From Phaeosaccion multiseriatum (lineage: Eukaryota > Ochrophyta, other classes): a stretch of 64,000 bases of DNA. Under the pieces are notes generated by a model, which worked only from the letters and a program-made list of their open reading frames with translations, did not search any database and was not told where the DNA came from. The stretch is taken from contig OZ218958.1 in the NCBI GenBank assembly GCA_965112735.1, forward strand, positions 3,162,001 through 3,226,000, read 5' to 3'. Position 1 is the first letter of the stretch, and each line of letters starts with the position of its first letter. Both the position numbers and the translations under genes were made by a program. This document shows positions 11,690-21,284 of the stretch, piece after piece.

Positions 11690-12450
11690 TGTGCTGCCTC
11701 CCCTGCTGCCCCTGCTGCTGCTGCTGCTGCCGCTGCAAGTGCGGCGGCCCCGAGGAGGGGCTCCGTCTTGAGCGGAGGCCTCATGATCCCGAGCAAGGCT
11801 CTGCTGAGAGCGAAGAGAGCCTCCACGTCTGGTTCTGCGAGTGCCCCTGCTACCACTGCTGCCGAAGCGTGAGAGAGATTGCGGAGTGGAATTGGGGAGG
11901 GGTCCGGGAAGGCGGAAGGGAAGGACGGGGGCGGGTATCGAGGAGGAAGAAGGAAGCAAAGTATGGCAGAGGAAGGCGGCACTGTTGCAAAGGTTTGGTT
12001 GGGAGGGAGTACGCGACGGAAGCTGAGTGGTGGATTGATTGCAGGGAGGGAAAAGATGCGAAAGAGGTCGGCGGGTGAGCGAGAGAGAGAGGAAGGGGGG
12101 CGTAGAGCGAGAAGAGAGAGCTGAGGCCAGAGCGAGTTGGAGCAAGGTTACTGTGAACGACGGAGAGCGAGATGTTGAGAGAGCTGAGGGGGTGTCGAAG
12201 TGAAAGTGTGTGTCAGTGACAGAATGCGAAGCAAGCGGGCTCGTCAGCTCGTCAGCAAGAAGTTTTTGTACGTGGAACTCAGAGGGGGGGAGGAAGCGAG
12301 GCGGAGAGGGACGAGGGGACGGGGGAAGAGGGAGACGCGAGCGAGGTAGTTTGTCCAAGTGCGAGAGGGAGAGAGAGAGAGAGAGAGTGACAGAGCTGAA
12401 GGGACTGAACGGTCTCCGGAACCACACACGCACACGAACACACGCAAATC
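11690..12450 (+). pseudogene. Displaced copy of the XRN1 gene 3' end
   Basis: The + strand at 11690-11872 encodes [18 protein letters not shown] and a stop after ATTAAEA. This matches the C-terminus of the XRN1 protein encoded on the - strand and ending at 27337. The similarity continues past the stop through DNA matching 26760-27336, in inverted orientation. There is no start, promoter or exoribonuclease domain, so this is a transcription-dead fragment or a duplication scar. Point differences are scattered over its length. Confidence 0.8.
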
Positions 12451-12453
12451 TAT

Positions 12454-12959
12454 TCAATTGTTAGAGAGGGCGTGCTTGCCGCACACGTCCCCCGCTCGGG
12501 CCTGGTTGTCACACCCTTTTACGCTGCACTGCCTCTGCCTCTTCTCCCCGTGCCTCCAGCAGAAGCCTCCGCTTTGGGTAAAGGTGACACACCCTTTTAC
12601 GCTGCACTGCCTCTGCCTCTTCTCCCCGTGCCTCCAGCACAAGCCTCCGCTTTGGGCCAAGGTGACACACCCTTCTCTGCTGCACTGCCTCCTCCCCCCG
12701 TGCCTGCAGCACACGCCCCCCTTTACGGCAAGGTGGTCGCACCCCTCCTCGCTACACTTCTTCACCTTCGCCCCGTGCCTCCTGCACACGCCTCCGCTTT
12801 GGACCTGGTTGGGACACCCTTTTACGCTGCACGTCTTCTTTGCCTGGTTCCTCTTCCTCTTTCCCGCTGAGCCGCTGCTGGCGTCGGCGGAGGCGGGCGG
12901 AGGCGGCGACTCGGAGGAGCTGCTGCTGGCGTCGGGTGGTGTTGGCGACTCGGAGGAGG

Positions 12960-12991
<32 letters not shown>

Positions 12992-13377
12992 ATGCGTTGG
13001 GCGATGATGGTGCACTCGGCTGTGTTGCATGTTCCCCCTCCACCGAAGCTGCGGGGGCTGCCAAAGCGGGCAAAGGCAGGGAGCCACTGGAGGCCGATCA
13101 TGGCGACGCAGGCTGTCTCGATGGCCTCAAGGCAGAGAGTTTGGTTCTCCTTGAGGTTGGTCGCGTCTTCGTCCGAGGAGGTGTCGCTGTAGGCCGAGTG
13201 GAGCTCGGCAGCGTGGAAGATGGTCACGTAGTGGAGGGAGAGGAGGGCGCCTCGAGGGCAGCAGCGCGCGGCAAGAAACAAGTGAGTGGCCGAGGAGAAG
13301 AGGGAAGGAGGGAAGGAGGGAAGGGGCTTTTGCTTGTCTGGCCTCTGCAACACAACACTCAGAGAGGCCTTCTCCAA
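12454..13377 (-). CDS. Five-finger C-x4-C-x9-C-x2-H repeat protein
   Basis: 307 residues, probably nuclear. The N-terminal third contains a block shared with the copies at 16.8-18.5 kb (LEAIETACVAMIGLQWLPAF, then FGSPRSFGGGG). A Ser run from CTG repeats and a KRKR stretch follow. The C-terminal half has five tandem fingers such as CSVKGCPNQVQSGGVCRRHG and CSREGCVTLAQSGGLCWRHG, each C-x4-C-x9-C-x2-H. Such fingers occur in many stramenopile proteins that annotation pipelines label WRKY-like; DNA binding is plausible but unproven. The first 45 residues may come from an upstream intron read through, so the start is uncertain. This is the only copy of the family here with an open frame through the fingers. 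Confidence 0.6.
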
Positions 13378-13387
13378 AGGGATGTGT

Positions 13388-13422
<35 letters not shown>

Positions 13423-13654
13423 CGTGTTAATATCATGTGCCTGCCTCTAATGTCCTCTGCTGTGCTTCTCGTCGCTCAAGCAGAGACGCACGAGTCGCGA
13501 CAATCTGCGTAGGGGTGAGAAGGACGGAAGGGACGAGCCGGCGGAAGGGGGGAGCAGGGGAGGAAGGAGGAGGAAAGCGAAGGGGAGGAAGGGGGGGAAG
13601 GGGGCAAGCGGTGGCGATGGCGCCGTAGGAAGGGGCAAGCGGGGAAGGGACAAG
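13378..13654. other. Intergenic spacer with (GT)n between divergent genes
   Basis: Between the - strand finger gene and the + strand RS/Glu-rich gene. It holds a GT repeat (about 13385-13425) and a purine-rich GGAAGG tract. It may act as a shared promoter, but I see no TATA element. Confidence 0.4.
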
Positions 13655-14860
13655 ATGAACGGCCTTGGCCGTGGCCTCGCAGCAGTTGGTGGTACAGCCG
13701 CAGCATCTTCCAACGGCCACTCGAGGGCGAGGAAGCGCTCTCGGCGAGAGGGGCGGGGCCAACGCGACGATTCGGTGGATGAGGACGAGTATTACGGGGA
13801 GGAGAACGATGATGACGACGAGGACGACGACGAGGAAGACGAGGATGACAGGAGTCCCTGGGGGTGGGAGAGGGAAAGGGACTGGAGCGTGCGCGGGAGG
13901 GGGGGGGAGGATAAGGGGCTCAAGAGGACCTTGTCCTGGGCGAGTGCTCTGGTGCAAGGGAGCGATTGGAAGAGCAATAGGAAGACCATGAAAGTGTTGG
14001 ACACAGGAGGACGGAAGAGGGCGCGGGGAGGGGTGGGAAGGGGAGGGCGCCCTGCCAGTTCGAGCAGCAGAAAGAGGAGGGCGGTCAAGAAGGAGGAGGA
14101 TGATGATGAAGAGGATGGGGACGAGGAGAGCGAGGGGGACCTCTATGTGGGCCCAGGCAAAAAGAGGAGAAGGCCCTTGTCCCGGCTCTCGCACAGCAGC
14201 AGGCGGCGGGACAGCAGCAGGCGGGACCAGCGGTTCAGAAAAGGGGGGCGACAGCACGGCCTGGGGGGGTGGAGTGAGGGGGACGAGACGGACAGCGCTG
14301 ACGAGCCACAGAGAGACGCGCGTGAGCGGCGCAGCAGGCGAAGGAGGGACGACAGACATCACAGCAGGGAGGAGGAGGAGGAGGAGGAGGAGGAGGAGGA
14401 GGAGGAGGAGGAGGAGGAGGAGGAGGAGGAGGAGGAGGAGGAGGAGGAGGAGGAGGAGGAGGAGGAGGAGGAGGAGGAGGAGGAGGAGGAGGAGGGAAGA
14501 CCGCGCTGGAGGGACAAGCGACCGCGCGATGCGGCGAGAGAAGGGGTCAACAACAACGGGTACGGCCGGCGGCTGAAAGAGTCGAAAGAGTCGGGGCGAT
14601 GGTTCAATAGGCCGGGCTCCAGCAGGCGGACGTGGCACCGGGACTACTCCTCGACCAGTGCAGAGGATAGCGCAGAGGAGGAGGGGCGGGCGGAGAGGCG
14701 CGGAGAGGCCTCGGCCAGGGCGGCGGCAGCAGGTGCGCCAATTGGAGATACAGCAGTCGGTGGGGAGTTGGTGAGAGTCGAACACATCCCTCGGGAGGTG
14801 CCACTGCCCGCCGCAACTGCTCATCTGATGTGATGTGATTTCTAGGAAAATGATCCCCGT

Positions 14861-14917
<57 letters not shown>

Positions 14918-15130
14918 CCTCTCTCTGTCTCTCTCTCATATTGCCACTCCAGGGCGACGGCAAAGACGGCGGAACTCCGAGTCGAGTGGGGGCAAAGCTC
15001 AGAAGGGCAAAGCTCGGAGGCCCAGCAATGCAGGCAGGCTAAGGCTGGAGCACGAGTGGCGCGAAAGAGGCAGCGGAAGAGACAGCCGCGGGGGAAGGAG
15101 CAGCAGACGGGTAGGCCGGGGAAGGAGCCT

Positions 15131-15182
<52 letters not shown>

Positions 15183-15569
15183 GGCGATGGCAGCAGTAGG
15201 AGCAGGAGCTGGAGTAGGAGCAGGAGCAGCGGTAGTGAGGGGGGGCGACGAGCGAGGAGGGGGCGGGGGCGAAGCCTTCGCGGTAGCAGCGAAGACCCGG
15301 AGGAGGACGACGACGAGGAGGGCGAGGAGGACGGCAACATGAGCAGTAGCAGCAGCCGGAATAGCAGCAGCGGCGATGAGAGCGACTCCGAGCGGCGAGA
15401 GCGCAGGGCCAGAGTGAGGCACAAACGGAGGAGAGGCAAAGGCAAAGCCAAGGCCACGGGTGCGGGTCCACGCAACAGCAGTACGAAGAGGAAGAAGGGC
15501 AAGGCCGGAGGCAGCAGCACGGGCGACACCGCTCGGCGGAAGGAGGGGGCGCGCAAGAGGAAGCGCTGA
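13655..15569 (+). CDS. RS- and Glu-rich nuclear-type protein
   Basis: Two exons are predicted: 13655-14732 and 14953-15569, joined in phase (G then GG). The protein would be about 564 residues and highly charged: Asp/Glu blocks, a run of about 40 Glu from a GGA microsatellite (14371-14495), and in exon 2 Ser runs, RSRSWSRSRSS and a Lys/Arg-rich tail. Composition resembles SR-like splicing or chromatin proteins, with no folded domain visible. The intron contains a CT repeat (14863-14930) just before CATATTGCCACTCCAG. The opposite strand is also open over 13433-14824 but would encode a Leu/Pro run, so I prefer the + strand. Start codon is the first good ATG and is uncertain. Confidence 0.5.
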
Positions 15570-16207
15570 CTGCCTGAGGGCAAAGGAGCCGAACGAACGT
15601 CATCCTCACGACGGGTACCGTAGGCAGTGACTTAAGGAACGAATGAATGTTTTTATGACGGACCGGGGAGACGTTCCCTCAAGCCGCCCGTACCGTACAT
15701 GAATGTCAAGCACAGCGTCAAGCGCCGCCTGCAGTATCAATGGCAGCTCAATCACTGGCTGGTATTGGATATGTGAAGTAAAGTGAAGGAAGTGCCCTCC
15801 TCCGCCCGTCTGTCTGTCCGCTCTATTCCCCCCCCGGCCTCGCTCCGACTATGAAGTTTGCTTGTTGACTACTTCTAGTATTTCACTACTACTAGTATTT
15901 CACAAGAACTGGCGTCTGCCAGGACGGAGTGAAGCTCCCCTGTTGACGGATCTACTTTTCCTCCATGCGGTACATAGGAGACTGCATTAGTAATAGACGA
16001 TCGGCCTATGCTCTTGGACATGTATTGCGAATGTGGGATCTGGGCTCGCACAAAGGTTACACACCCACACGGCATGGAGGCGTGAGGAGTGTAGGAAGTT
16101 TCAGAGAACTGAAAGGTTTGTTTGTCATGTTTTGATATAGAGAGCTAGCGAAAGCCAGCACCAAATGCGCGGCCTGAGCTCTAGTGGGACGAGCTCCTCT
16201 AGTCGCT
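15570..16207. other. Intergenic region with a deleted relic of the 21.1-kb Cys-rich gene
   Basis: No intact gene. At about 15828-15955 it carries scrambled pieces of 21136-21283: GGCCTCGCTCCGACTA, and CTGGCGTCTGCCAGGACG joined directly to GAGTGAAGCTCCCCTGTTG. In the parent these two blocks are separated by about 70 bp, so the relic has an internal deletion whose ends share GACG. The remainder, including the CTAGTATTTCAC direct repeat near 15875-15900, is unassigned. Confidence 0.6.
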
Positions 16208-16535
16208 CGAGGAGGAGGAGGAGGAGGAGGAGGAGGAGGAGGAGGAGGAGGAGGAGGAGGAGGAGGAGGAGGAGGAGGAGGAGGAGGAGGAGGAGGAGGA
16301 GGAGGAGGAGGAGGAGGAGGAGGAGGAGGAGGAGGAGGAGGAGGAGGAGGAGGAGGAGGAGGAGGAGGAGGAGGAGGAGGAGGAGGAGGAGGAGGAGGAG
16401 GAGGAGGAGGAGGAGGAGGAGGAGGAGGAGGAGGAGGAGGAGGAGGAGGAGGAGGAGGAGGAGGAGGAGGAGGAGGAGGAGGAGGAGGAGGAGGAGGAGG
16501 GGGAGGAGAAGGAGGAGAAGGAGGAGGAGGAGGAG
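16208..16535. repeat. (GGA)n trinucleotide microsatellite
   Basis: About 290 bp of uninterrupted GGA/GAG, decaying at the right end into GGAGAAGGA variants. It reads as poly-Arg, poly-Gly or poly-Glu on one strand and poly-Ser, poly-Pro or poly-Leu on the other, so open frames across it are compositional artefacts. The purine/pyrimidine bias would favour triplex DNA. Confidence 0.95.
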
Positions 16536-16619
16536 AAGATGAAGAAGAAGGAGGAGGAGGAGAATGAGGAGATGGCGAAGTGGAGGAGGAGAATGAGGAG
16601 ATGGCGAAGTGGGGAAGGT

Positions 16620-17033
16620 TTACAAGGAGCATTTCTCATTCTTATTGAGCTGCTGCCACGCTTTATCTCGTTCCCCGGGGACTCGGAGGAGGCGCTGCTG
16701 CTGCTGCTGCGGCTGGCGGGTGGTGTTGGCGACTCGGGAGAGGTGCTGCTGCTGCTGCTGCTGCTGCGGCTCATGTATTGGGCCTTGATGGTGAAGGGGG
16801 GGGTGCTGTTGTTGCTGCATGATCCCCCCCCTCCGACGCTGCCGGGGCTACCGAAGCGCGCAAAGGCGGGGAGCCACTCGAGGCCGATGACGGCGGCGCA
16901 GGCGGTCTCGATGGCCTCGAGGTAGACCATTTGGTTGTCCTTGAGCGTGGTGGCTTCAATGTCCGAGGACGTGTCGCCGTAGGGGGAGTAGAGCTCGTCA
17001 GCGTGGTAGAGGACGACGTATTGGAGGGTGAAG
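16620..17033 (-). pseudogene. Broken finger-family copy 1
   Basis: On the - strand this region carries the family's N-terminal block, including LEAIETACAAVIGLEWLPAF, FGSPGSVGGGG, TIKAQYMSRSS and Ser runs. No fingers follow: the frame enters the GGA microsatellite. It is the left arm of a palindrome with 17051-17305. Truncated at both ends, so a pseudogene or fragment. Confidence 0.7.
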
Positions 17034-17626
17034 CTGGACCTCGCCGACTACTTCACCCTCCAATACGTCGTCCTCTTCCACGCTGACGAGCTCTATTCCC
17101 CGTACGGCGACACGTCCTCGGACATTGAAGCCACCACGCGCAAGGACAACCAAACGGTCTACCTCGAGGCCATCGAGACCGCCTGCGCCGCCGTCATCGG
17201 CCTCGAGTGGCTCCCCGCCTTTACCCGCTTCGGCAGCCCCGGCAGCGTCGGAGGAGGGGGGTCTCGCAACAACCACACCCCCCGCTTCTCCATCAAGGCT
17301 CAATAGCAGCAGCACCTCCCCGGAGTCGCCAACACCACACGCCCCCGCTGGCGCCAGCAGCAGCAGCAGCAGCGCCTCCTCCGCGTCGCCAACACCACGC
17401 AGCCCCGCCAAAAAGAAGGCTAGACTCAGCAGCATCTTGAAGGCACCACCACCCGCCGCCGGCGGCAGCAGCAGCCGAGAGGAGGGCGCCAGCAGCCAGG
17501 CCGTACAGGCGGGCTTGTGTATTAGGCACCGGGGGGGGGGGGAAGCAGTGCAGCACAGAAGGGTGTCTCAGCTTGGCCCAAAGCGGAGGCGTGTGCGGCA
17601 GGCACGGGGGGAAGAAGCAGTGCAGC
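17034..17626 (+). pseudogene. Broken finger-family copy 2, inverted
   Basis: Reads DLADYFTLQYVVLFH, LEAIETACAAVIGLEWLPAF and SIKAQ, then stops at 17304-17306. Compared with copy 1, 8 bp (CATGAGCC) are missing just after CAATA, which shifts the frame and creates the stop. Downstream, in other frames, are KKKARLSSILKAPPPAAGG and one to two fingers (AQSGGVCGRHGGKKQCST). The frame then runs into the mirror-image copy at about 17630. Pseudogene. Confidence 0.7.
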
Positions 17627-17654
17627 ACGCTTTGGGCCACTCTGAGACACCCTT

Positions 17655-18541
17655 CTGTGCTGCACTGCTTCCTCCCCCCGTGCCTGTCACACACGCCTCC
17701 GCTTTGGGCCAAGCTGAGACACCTTTCTGCACTGCTTCCCCCCCCCCCGGTGCCTAATACACAAGCCCGCCTGTACGGCCTGGCTGCTGGCGCCCTCCTC
17801 TCGGCGGCTGCTGCCGCCGGCGGCGGGTGGTGGTGCCTTCAAGATGCTGCTGAGTCTAGCCTTCTTTTTGGCGGGGCTGCGTGGTGTTGGCGACGCGGAG
17901 GAGGCGCCACTGCTGAGGCTGCTGCGGCTGGCACCGGCGGGGGCGGGTGGTGGCGGGGGCGCGCTGCTGCTGCTGCGGCTACTGCTGCTGCTGCTGGCGC
18001 CAGCGGGCGGGTGGTGTTGGCGACTCGGGGGAGGTGCTGCTGCTGCGGCTCATGTATTGAGCCTTGATGGTGAAGGGGGTGGTGTTGTTGTTGCAAGATC
18101 CCCCTCCTCCGACGCTGCCGGGGCTGCCGAAGCGGGCAAAGGCGGGGAGCCACTGGAGGCCGATGATGGCGGCACAGACAGTCTCGATGGCCTCGAGGTA
18201 GACCATTTGGTTGTCCTTGAGCTTGGTGGCTTCTTCGTCCGAGGAGGTGTCGCGGTAGGGGGAGTACAACTGGACAGCGTGGAAGAGGACGACGTAGTAG
18301 AGGGTGAAGTAGTCGGCGAGGCCTCGCTTCTTGGCGAGTACGAGCAGGTGCTGCAGCGGGCCGCTCGTGTTGTACACTCCGAAACGGCCGCCATGGTGCC
18401 TGGTGACGCCCACCTTGCCTCCTCCCGTCATGCCTCCTCCATTCTCTGGCACGAAGGAGTCGATGAGCTTGAGCACCGCCGCGCCCACGGTGTCAAACTT
18501 GTCCATGTCAGGCACCTTGCCCCTCAGCAGCGCGAGAACTG
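17655..18541 (-). pseudogene. Broken finger-family copy 3
   Basis: Best-preserved N-terminal half of the family on the - strand: DMDKFDTVGAAVLKLIDSF, then GLADYFTLYYVVLFHAV and LEAIETVCAAIIGLQWLPAF. The reading frame stops at 17979 because two bases are missing in the Pro stretch relative to copy 2 (GCCCGCTGG versus GCCCCCGCTGG). The remaining Ser/Ala-rich and finger sequence continues out of frame to 17655. An AG acceptor at about 18541 suggests upstream exons, one perhaps ending near 18698, but the phases did not close. Confidence 0.65.
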
Positions 18542-18752
18542 TCGAGCCAGTGGAGTAGAGTGTTCATGGAGAGTATGGGCCGCAGAGTGGCCATGGCGTT
18601 GACAAGCAAGACAGGAAGTTGTGTTACTATTTGGTGGGAGGCGATCGTGTGTGTGTATGTGTATAGTGAGTCAGCTGCCCGCCCACAGAAGTCACAAACC
18701 TACCTTTACTCGCTCCATCAAGTCGTCCAAGTGGGGGTGAGGTGGCAGCTCA

Positions 18753-19803
18753 TCAGGGCGCCCAAGGCTGCAGTGGGCTCAGCGGGTGCGGGTGGGGGTT
18801 GGCCAGGATCTGCCATCCTTCGAAAAGCTGCTGAACCTCCACAGGCGCTTTTGACTGGGTGGCAGTGGCGGGAGCTCTCTCCTCCCCTGACTGGTTGCTC
18901 TTGCATGCAGCCCAGGAGGCGCGGTGCATCGAAGACTCGCCTCCTCCTGCTCCCGAGGGCGCGCTGGAGGAGTCGCCGCTCGTTGACCCGGGGAGGAGAG
19001 CAGCGATGGGTGGTGGTTCCTGGGGCGAGGCAATCAACGGCAGGCAGTTGCGATGTGAGCATGCATCTCACAGCCGAAGCAAGCGAAATAAAGACCAACC
19101 GCCGCTCCTCCGCCCCAAGCAAACCCCCAGTCCACTCACCAACCGCTTCTTCGCCCCAAGCAACCCACCCATTCCACTCACCATTCTCCTTGCCGGTCTC
19201 TCTGGCGTTGCTAGCTTGACGAGCGCGGAGGGAAAAAAACGGCGTCACAGGGGCGCCGCGGACACGCTGCGTGGCGGGAGCATGTAGTGGCGAGTGAGGT
19301 AACCTATGGGGCAAGCACAGGAGCAGGGGCATCTAACGCACCTTTCTTCCGATTCCCCGTTTTGCTTCCATCGCCCACTCCAACCTCTTCTCATCGGATA
19401 GGGAGGCTTGACTTTTTGCCTCCTTCATGGCTTCCATCCAGCGCAGGGCATCGCCGCCCTTGAGCATCGCGGGAACAGCCGCATCGCCATCGAAGGGCTT
19501 CACGGATCTGATTGAGACGCGTTTGCCGTAGGCCGGATGGGATGGACAGAATTGCTTGATACCCTACTCTCGCTCACCCGCAATCCACCCTCACGAATGG
19601 CCATTTCCGCTGGTAGATGATGACCTGGTCAGTTGTCTTTTCCGTGTCCCCCAAAGGAACGAAATAAGGTTCACACACGAGTGCGGGCCATCTTCCTTCG
19701 TTCCTCAGCTCCAACATGACCATCTGACCCTTCCTGGCCTTCCTGGCTCGGCCCCCGATGCCATTGTTGGGGGTGAAGGCGCTCAGCATAGGCAACGGAC
19801 AGG
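18753..19803 (-). CDS. PWWP-like domain protein, 5' end not found
   Basis: Four exons close in phase: 19803-19578, 19507-19342, 19214-19182 and 19019-18753 (stop). They encode about 230 residues. The first contains KGQMVMLELRNEGRWPALVC and YQRKWPFVRV; the second KPFDGDAAVPAMLKGGDALR and WMEAMKEAKSQ. The order (a GxxVxxxxxxxxxWPAxV strand pair, an aromatic strand, then a PF motif and a helix ending in EA) fits a PWWP domain, a methyl-lysine or DNA-binding chromatin reader. The last exon is Ser/Ala/Pro-rich. A 5' exon ending at 20001 (GAGACCAG before GTGAGC) fits in phase, but no start codon was found. The AG of the third exon is not preceded by C, so its boundary is tentative. Confidence 0.55.
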
Positions 19804-20149
19804 CTGAGGGAGGGAGGGAGGGAGAGGGTCGAGGAGGGCAGCATGGGGGGGGGTGTAAAGAAGAGGACGAGGCGGGGGGGGCAACATCTCAGGAGGTTCA
19901 ACCAAAGGAAGAAACAGCGCACGAAAGGAGGAGGGAGGAGGGACAGAAAGGGGTAGCCATCAGTGTTTGAGGTGGGGCGAGTTGGCGCTTCCTCGCTCAC
20001 CTGGTCTCTCGGACGAAGCTGCTCCTTGTGTGAGAGCTCTCTTAGCGCGGGTATTCGGATCTAGTCTAGCGCGGGTTTGGTAAAAGTAAATTGAATACGA
20101 AAAATAAATACTACTACGAAGTACGTAGTAAAAGACAATCCAAAGAGTC

Positions 20150-20461
20150 AGTCTGTGGCAAGGGCGAGTGGATCGATTGCGAGAGCATCATCCCCACCGA
20201 TGGCGGAGATGCGCCCACGGATGACTCACCTGCGTGCAACCCTTCCGCCGAGATGAGCGCCATGCTTCTTCAAGGATTCGATTGGGTGATGCCCCTGGCA
20301 TGCTGTGTAACTACATGGGCCTTGGACAGGAGTGCCGGGTGTGCTGGCTCACCTGCGAGAGCGCGGCCGCCGGCATGCTTACCTACCCCGAGTTCGCCCC
20401 GGAGACCATCATCTTGTGCCCTTCATCGGGCCTCACCAGCTACTCTACGGACTGTGCATAA
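20150..20461 (+). pseudogene. Decayed copy of the array-gene-1 C-terminal domain
   Basis: Encodes CGKGEWIDCESIIPTDGGDA and, in another frame, GDAPGMLCNYMGLGQECRVC up to TSYSTDCA and a stop. It matches the last exon of gene 1 (from about 11152) but lacks the first Cys motif and has a 29-bp deletion after GGATTCGAT that shifts the frame. The match continues into the 3' flank (CTCGACTATAACGCGACGTC), so a genomic segment was duplicated rather than a spliced transcript. No upstream exons are attached. Confidence 0.8.
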
Positions 20462-20819
20462 GCCGCGAGGCTGATGGCGTAGTTTCCCGTGTCCATCGTT
20501 TCTCGACTATAACGCGACGTCGAGACTCCCGAACCACCCTTCGCGTGATTTAGAGGGGAGCAAGGCAAGGGCAAAACTTATTTCCAAATGTGTGTGTGTG
20601 TGTGGCGAACTGCACTTTGTTTTAATTCCATGTTTTAAAATTAAAATACACTTTATTTCCATGACTTGTGTGCTCTCGCTCTCCTCCTATGGCCGCTTGT
20701 ACTTGTCGAATGCCCTGGCGCATCATACATGTTTCAGTTCTGAAACTTGTTATCGCTAGTTCTAATAAGGACACTGATGTCCTCAGTCACGCCTCCATGC
20801 GCGTGTGTAGACCGCCTCT
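20462..20819. other. Duplicated 3' flank of array gene 1
   Basis: Continues the similarity to 11472-11690, including ACGTCGAGACTCCCGAACCA, a GTGTGTGT tract and the block AAGGACACTGATGTCCTCAG. It contains AAAATTAAAATACAC near 20638 as a possible poly(A) region. The same TTTTAATTTC(C)ATG / CTTGTGTGCTCTCGCTCTCC flank recurs after array gene 2 (26480-26545), so all these genes share 3' ends. Confidence 0.6.
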
Positions 20820-21284
20820 ATGCGAGTAGCGTCGAGAGCGAAACGGCGCAGGTGCCCCCCTCGAGCTTTGAAGGGCGAGTGTGTATTCTTGCGAGGGCAT
20901 GGCACGAATGATTCCCTGCTCCCGGTTGCAAGCACGCACCCACGTACGCACCCTATCCCACATACTCACCCACATCCACATCCACATGCGCACCCACGCA
21001 CGCATGCACCCACGTACGCAACCATGCCAGCATTCACCACGCACGAACCCACTTACATATCCACGCAAGCATCACGTACGTGGCCTCCTGCCCTGTTCGA
21101 TGTGAGGATGGGGGGCATCAACGGATGCGTCTTCGCTCCCGATATCACTGGCGTCTGCCAGGACGACCCCACTGCCGATGGCTGTGAAGAAGCCCCTGGT
21201 GGCTGCCGTAAGGCTGGCACCTACGACGGAGTGAAGCTCCCCTGTTGCAGCGCCCGGCCTCGCTCCGACTACCACACCCACTGA
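20820..21284 (+). CDS. Cys-rich C-terminal domain, probably a fragment
   Basis: The last 60 residues are convincing: INGCVFAPDITGVCQDD, CEEAPGGCRKAGTYDG and KLPCCSARPRSDYHTH, then a stop. Six cysteines suggest a small secreted disulfide domain. Upstream in the same frame is low-complexity CACACCCAC coding, probably intron or flank. No signal peptide or start is visible. It lies between the decayed gene-1 copy and array gene 2, so it may be the tail of another dismantled member of the secreted family. A deleted relic of it lies at 15.8-15.96 kb. Confidence 0.4.
   Translation: MRVASRAKRRRCPPRALKGECVFLRGHGTNDSLLPVASTHPRTHPIPHTHPHPHPHAHPRTHAPTYATMPAFTTHEPTYISTQASRTWPPALFDVRMGGINGCVFAPDITGVCQDDPTADGCEEAPGGCRKAGTYDGVKLPCCSARPRSDYHTH

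Larger units (their letters stand above)
16780..18541. repeat. Alternating inverted repeats of the finger family
   Basis: Three copies lie in - / + / - order, forming two back-to-back palindromes. Palindrome I has arms 16780-17033 and 17051-17305 around a 17-bp spacer. Palindrome II has arms of roughly 300 bp or more on each side of a 28-bp spacer at about 17627-17654, starting GTGCTGCACTGCTTCCTCC on one side. Transcripts crossing either centre would fold into long hairpins. Confidence 0.85.

Noticed and set aside
13433-14824. A 463-residue - strand frame opposite the RS/Glu-rich gene
   Set aside because: Contains a poly-Leu run from the GGA microsatellite and Pro/Leu low complexity typical of antisense to RS/Glu coding; the + strand has an in-phase second exon.
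16165-16632. Long open frames encoding poly-Arg, poly-Gly, poly-Pro or poly-Ser
   Set aside because: They are translations of one (GGA)n microsatellite in different frames; no conserved sequence or start context supports a gene.
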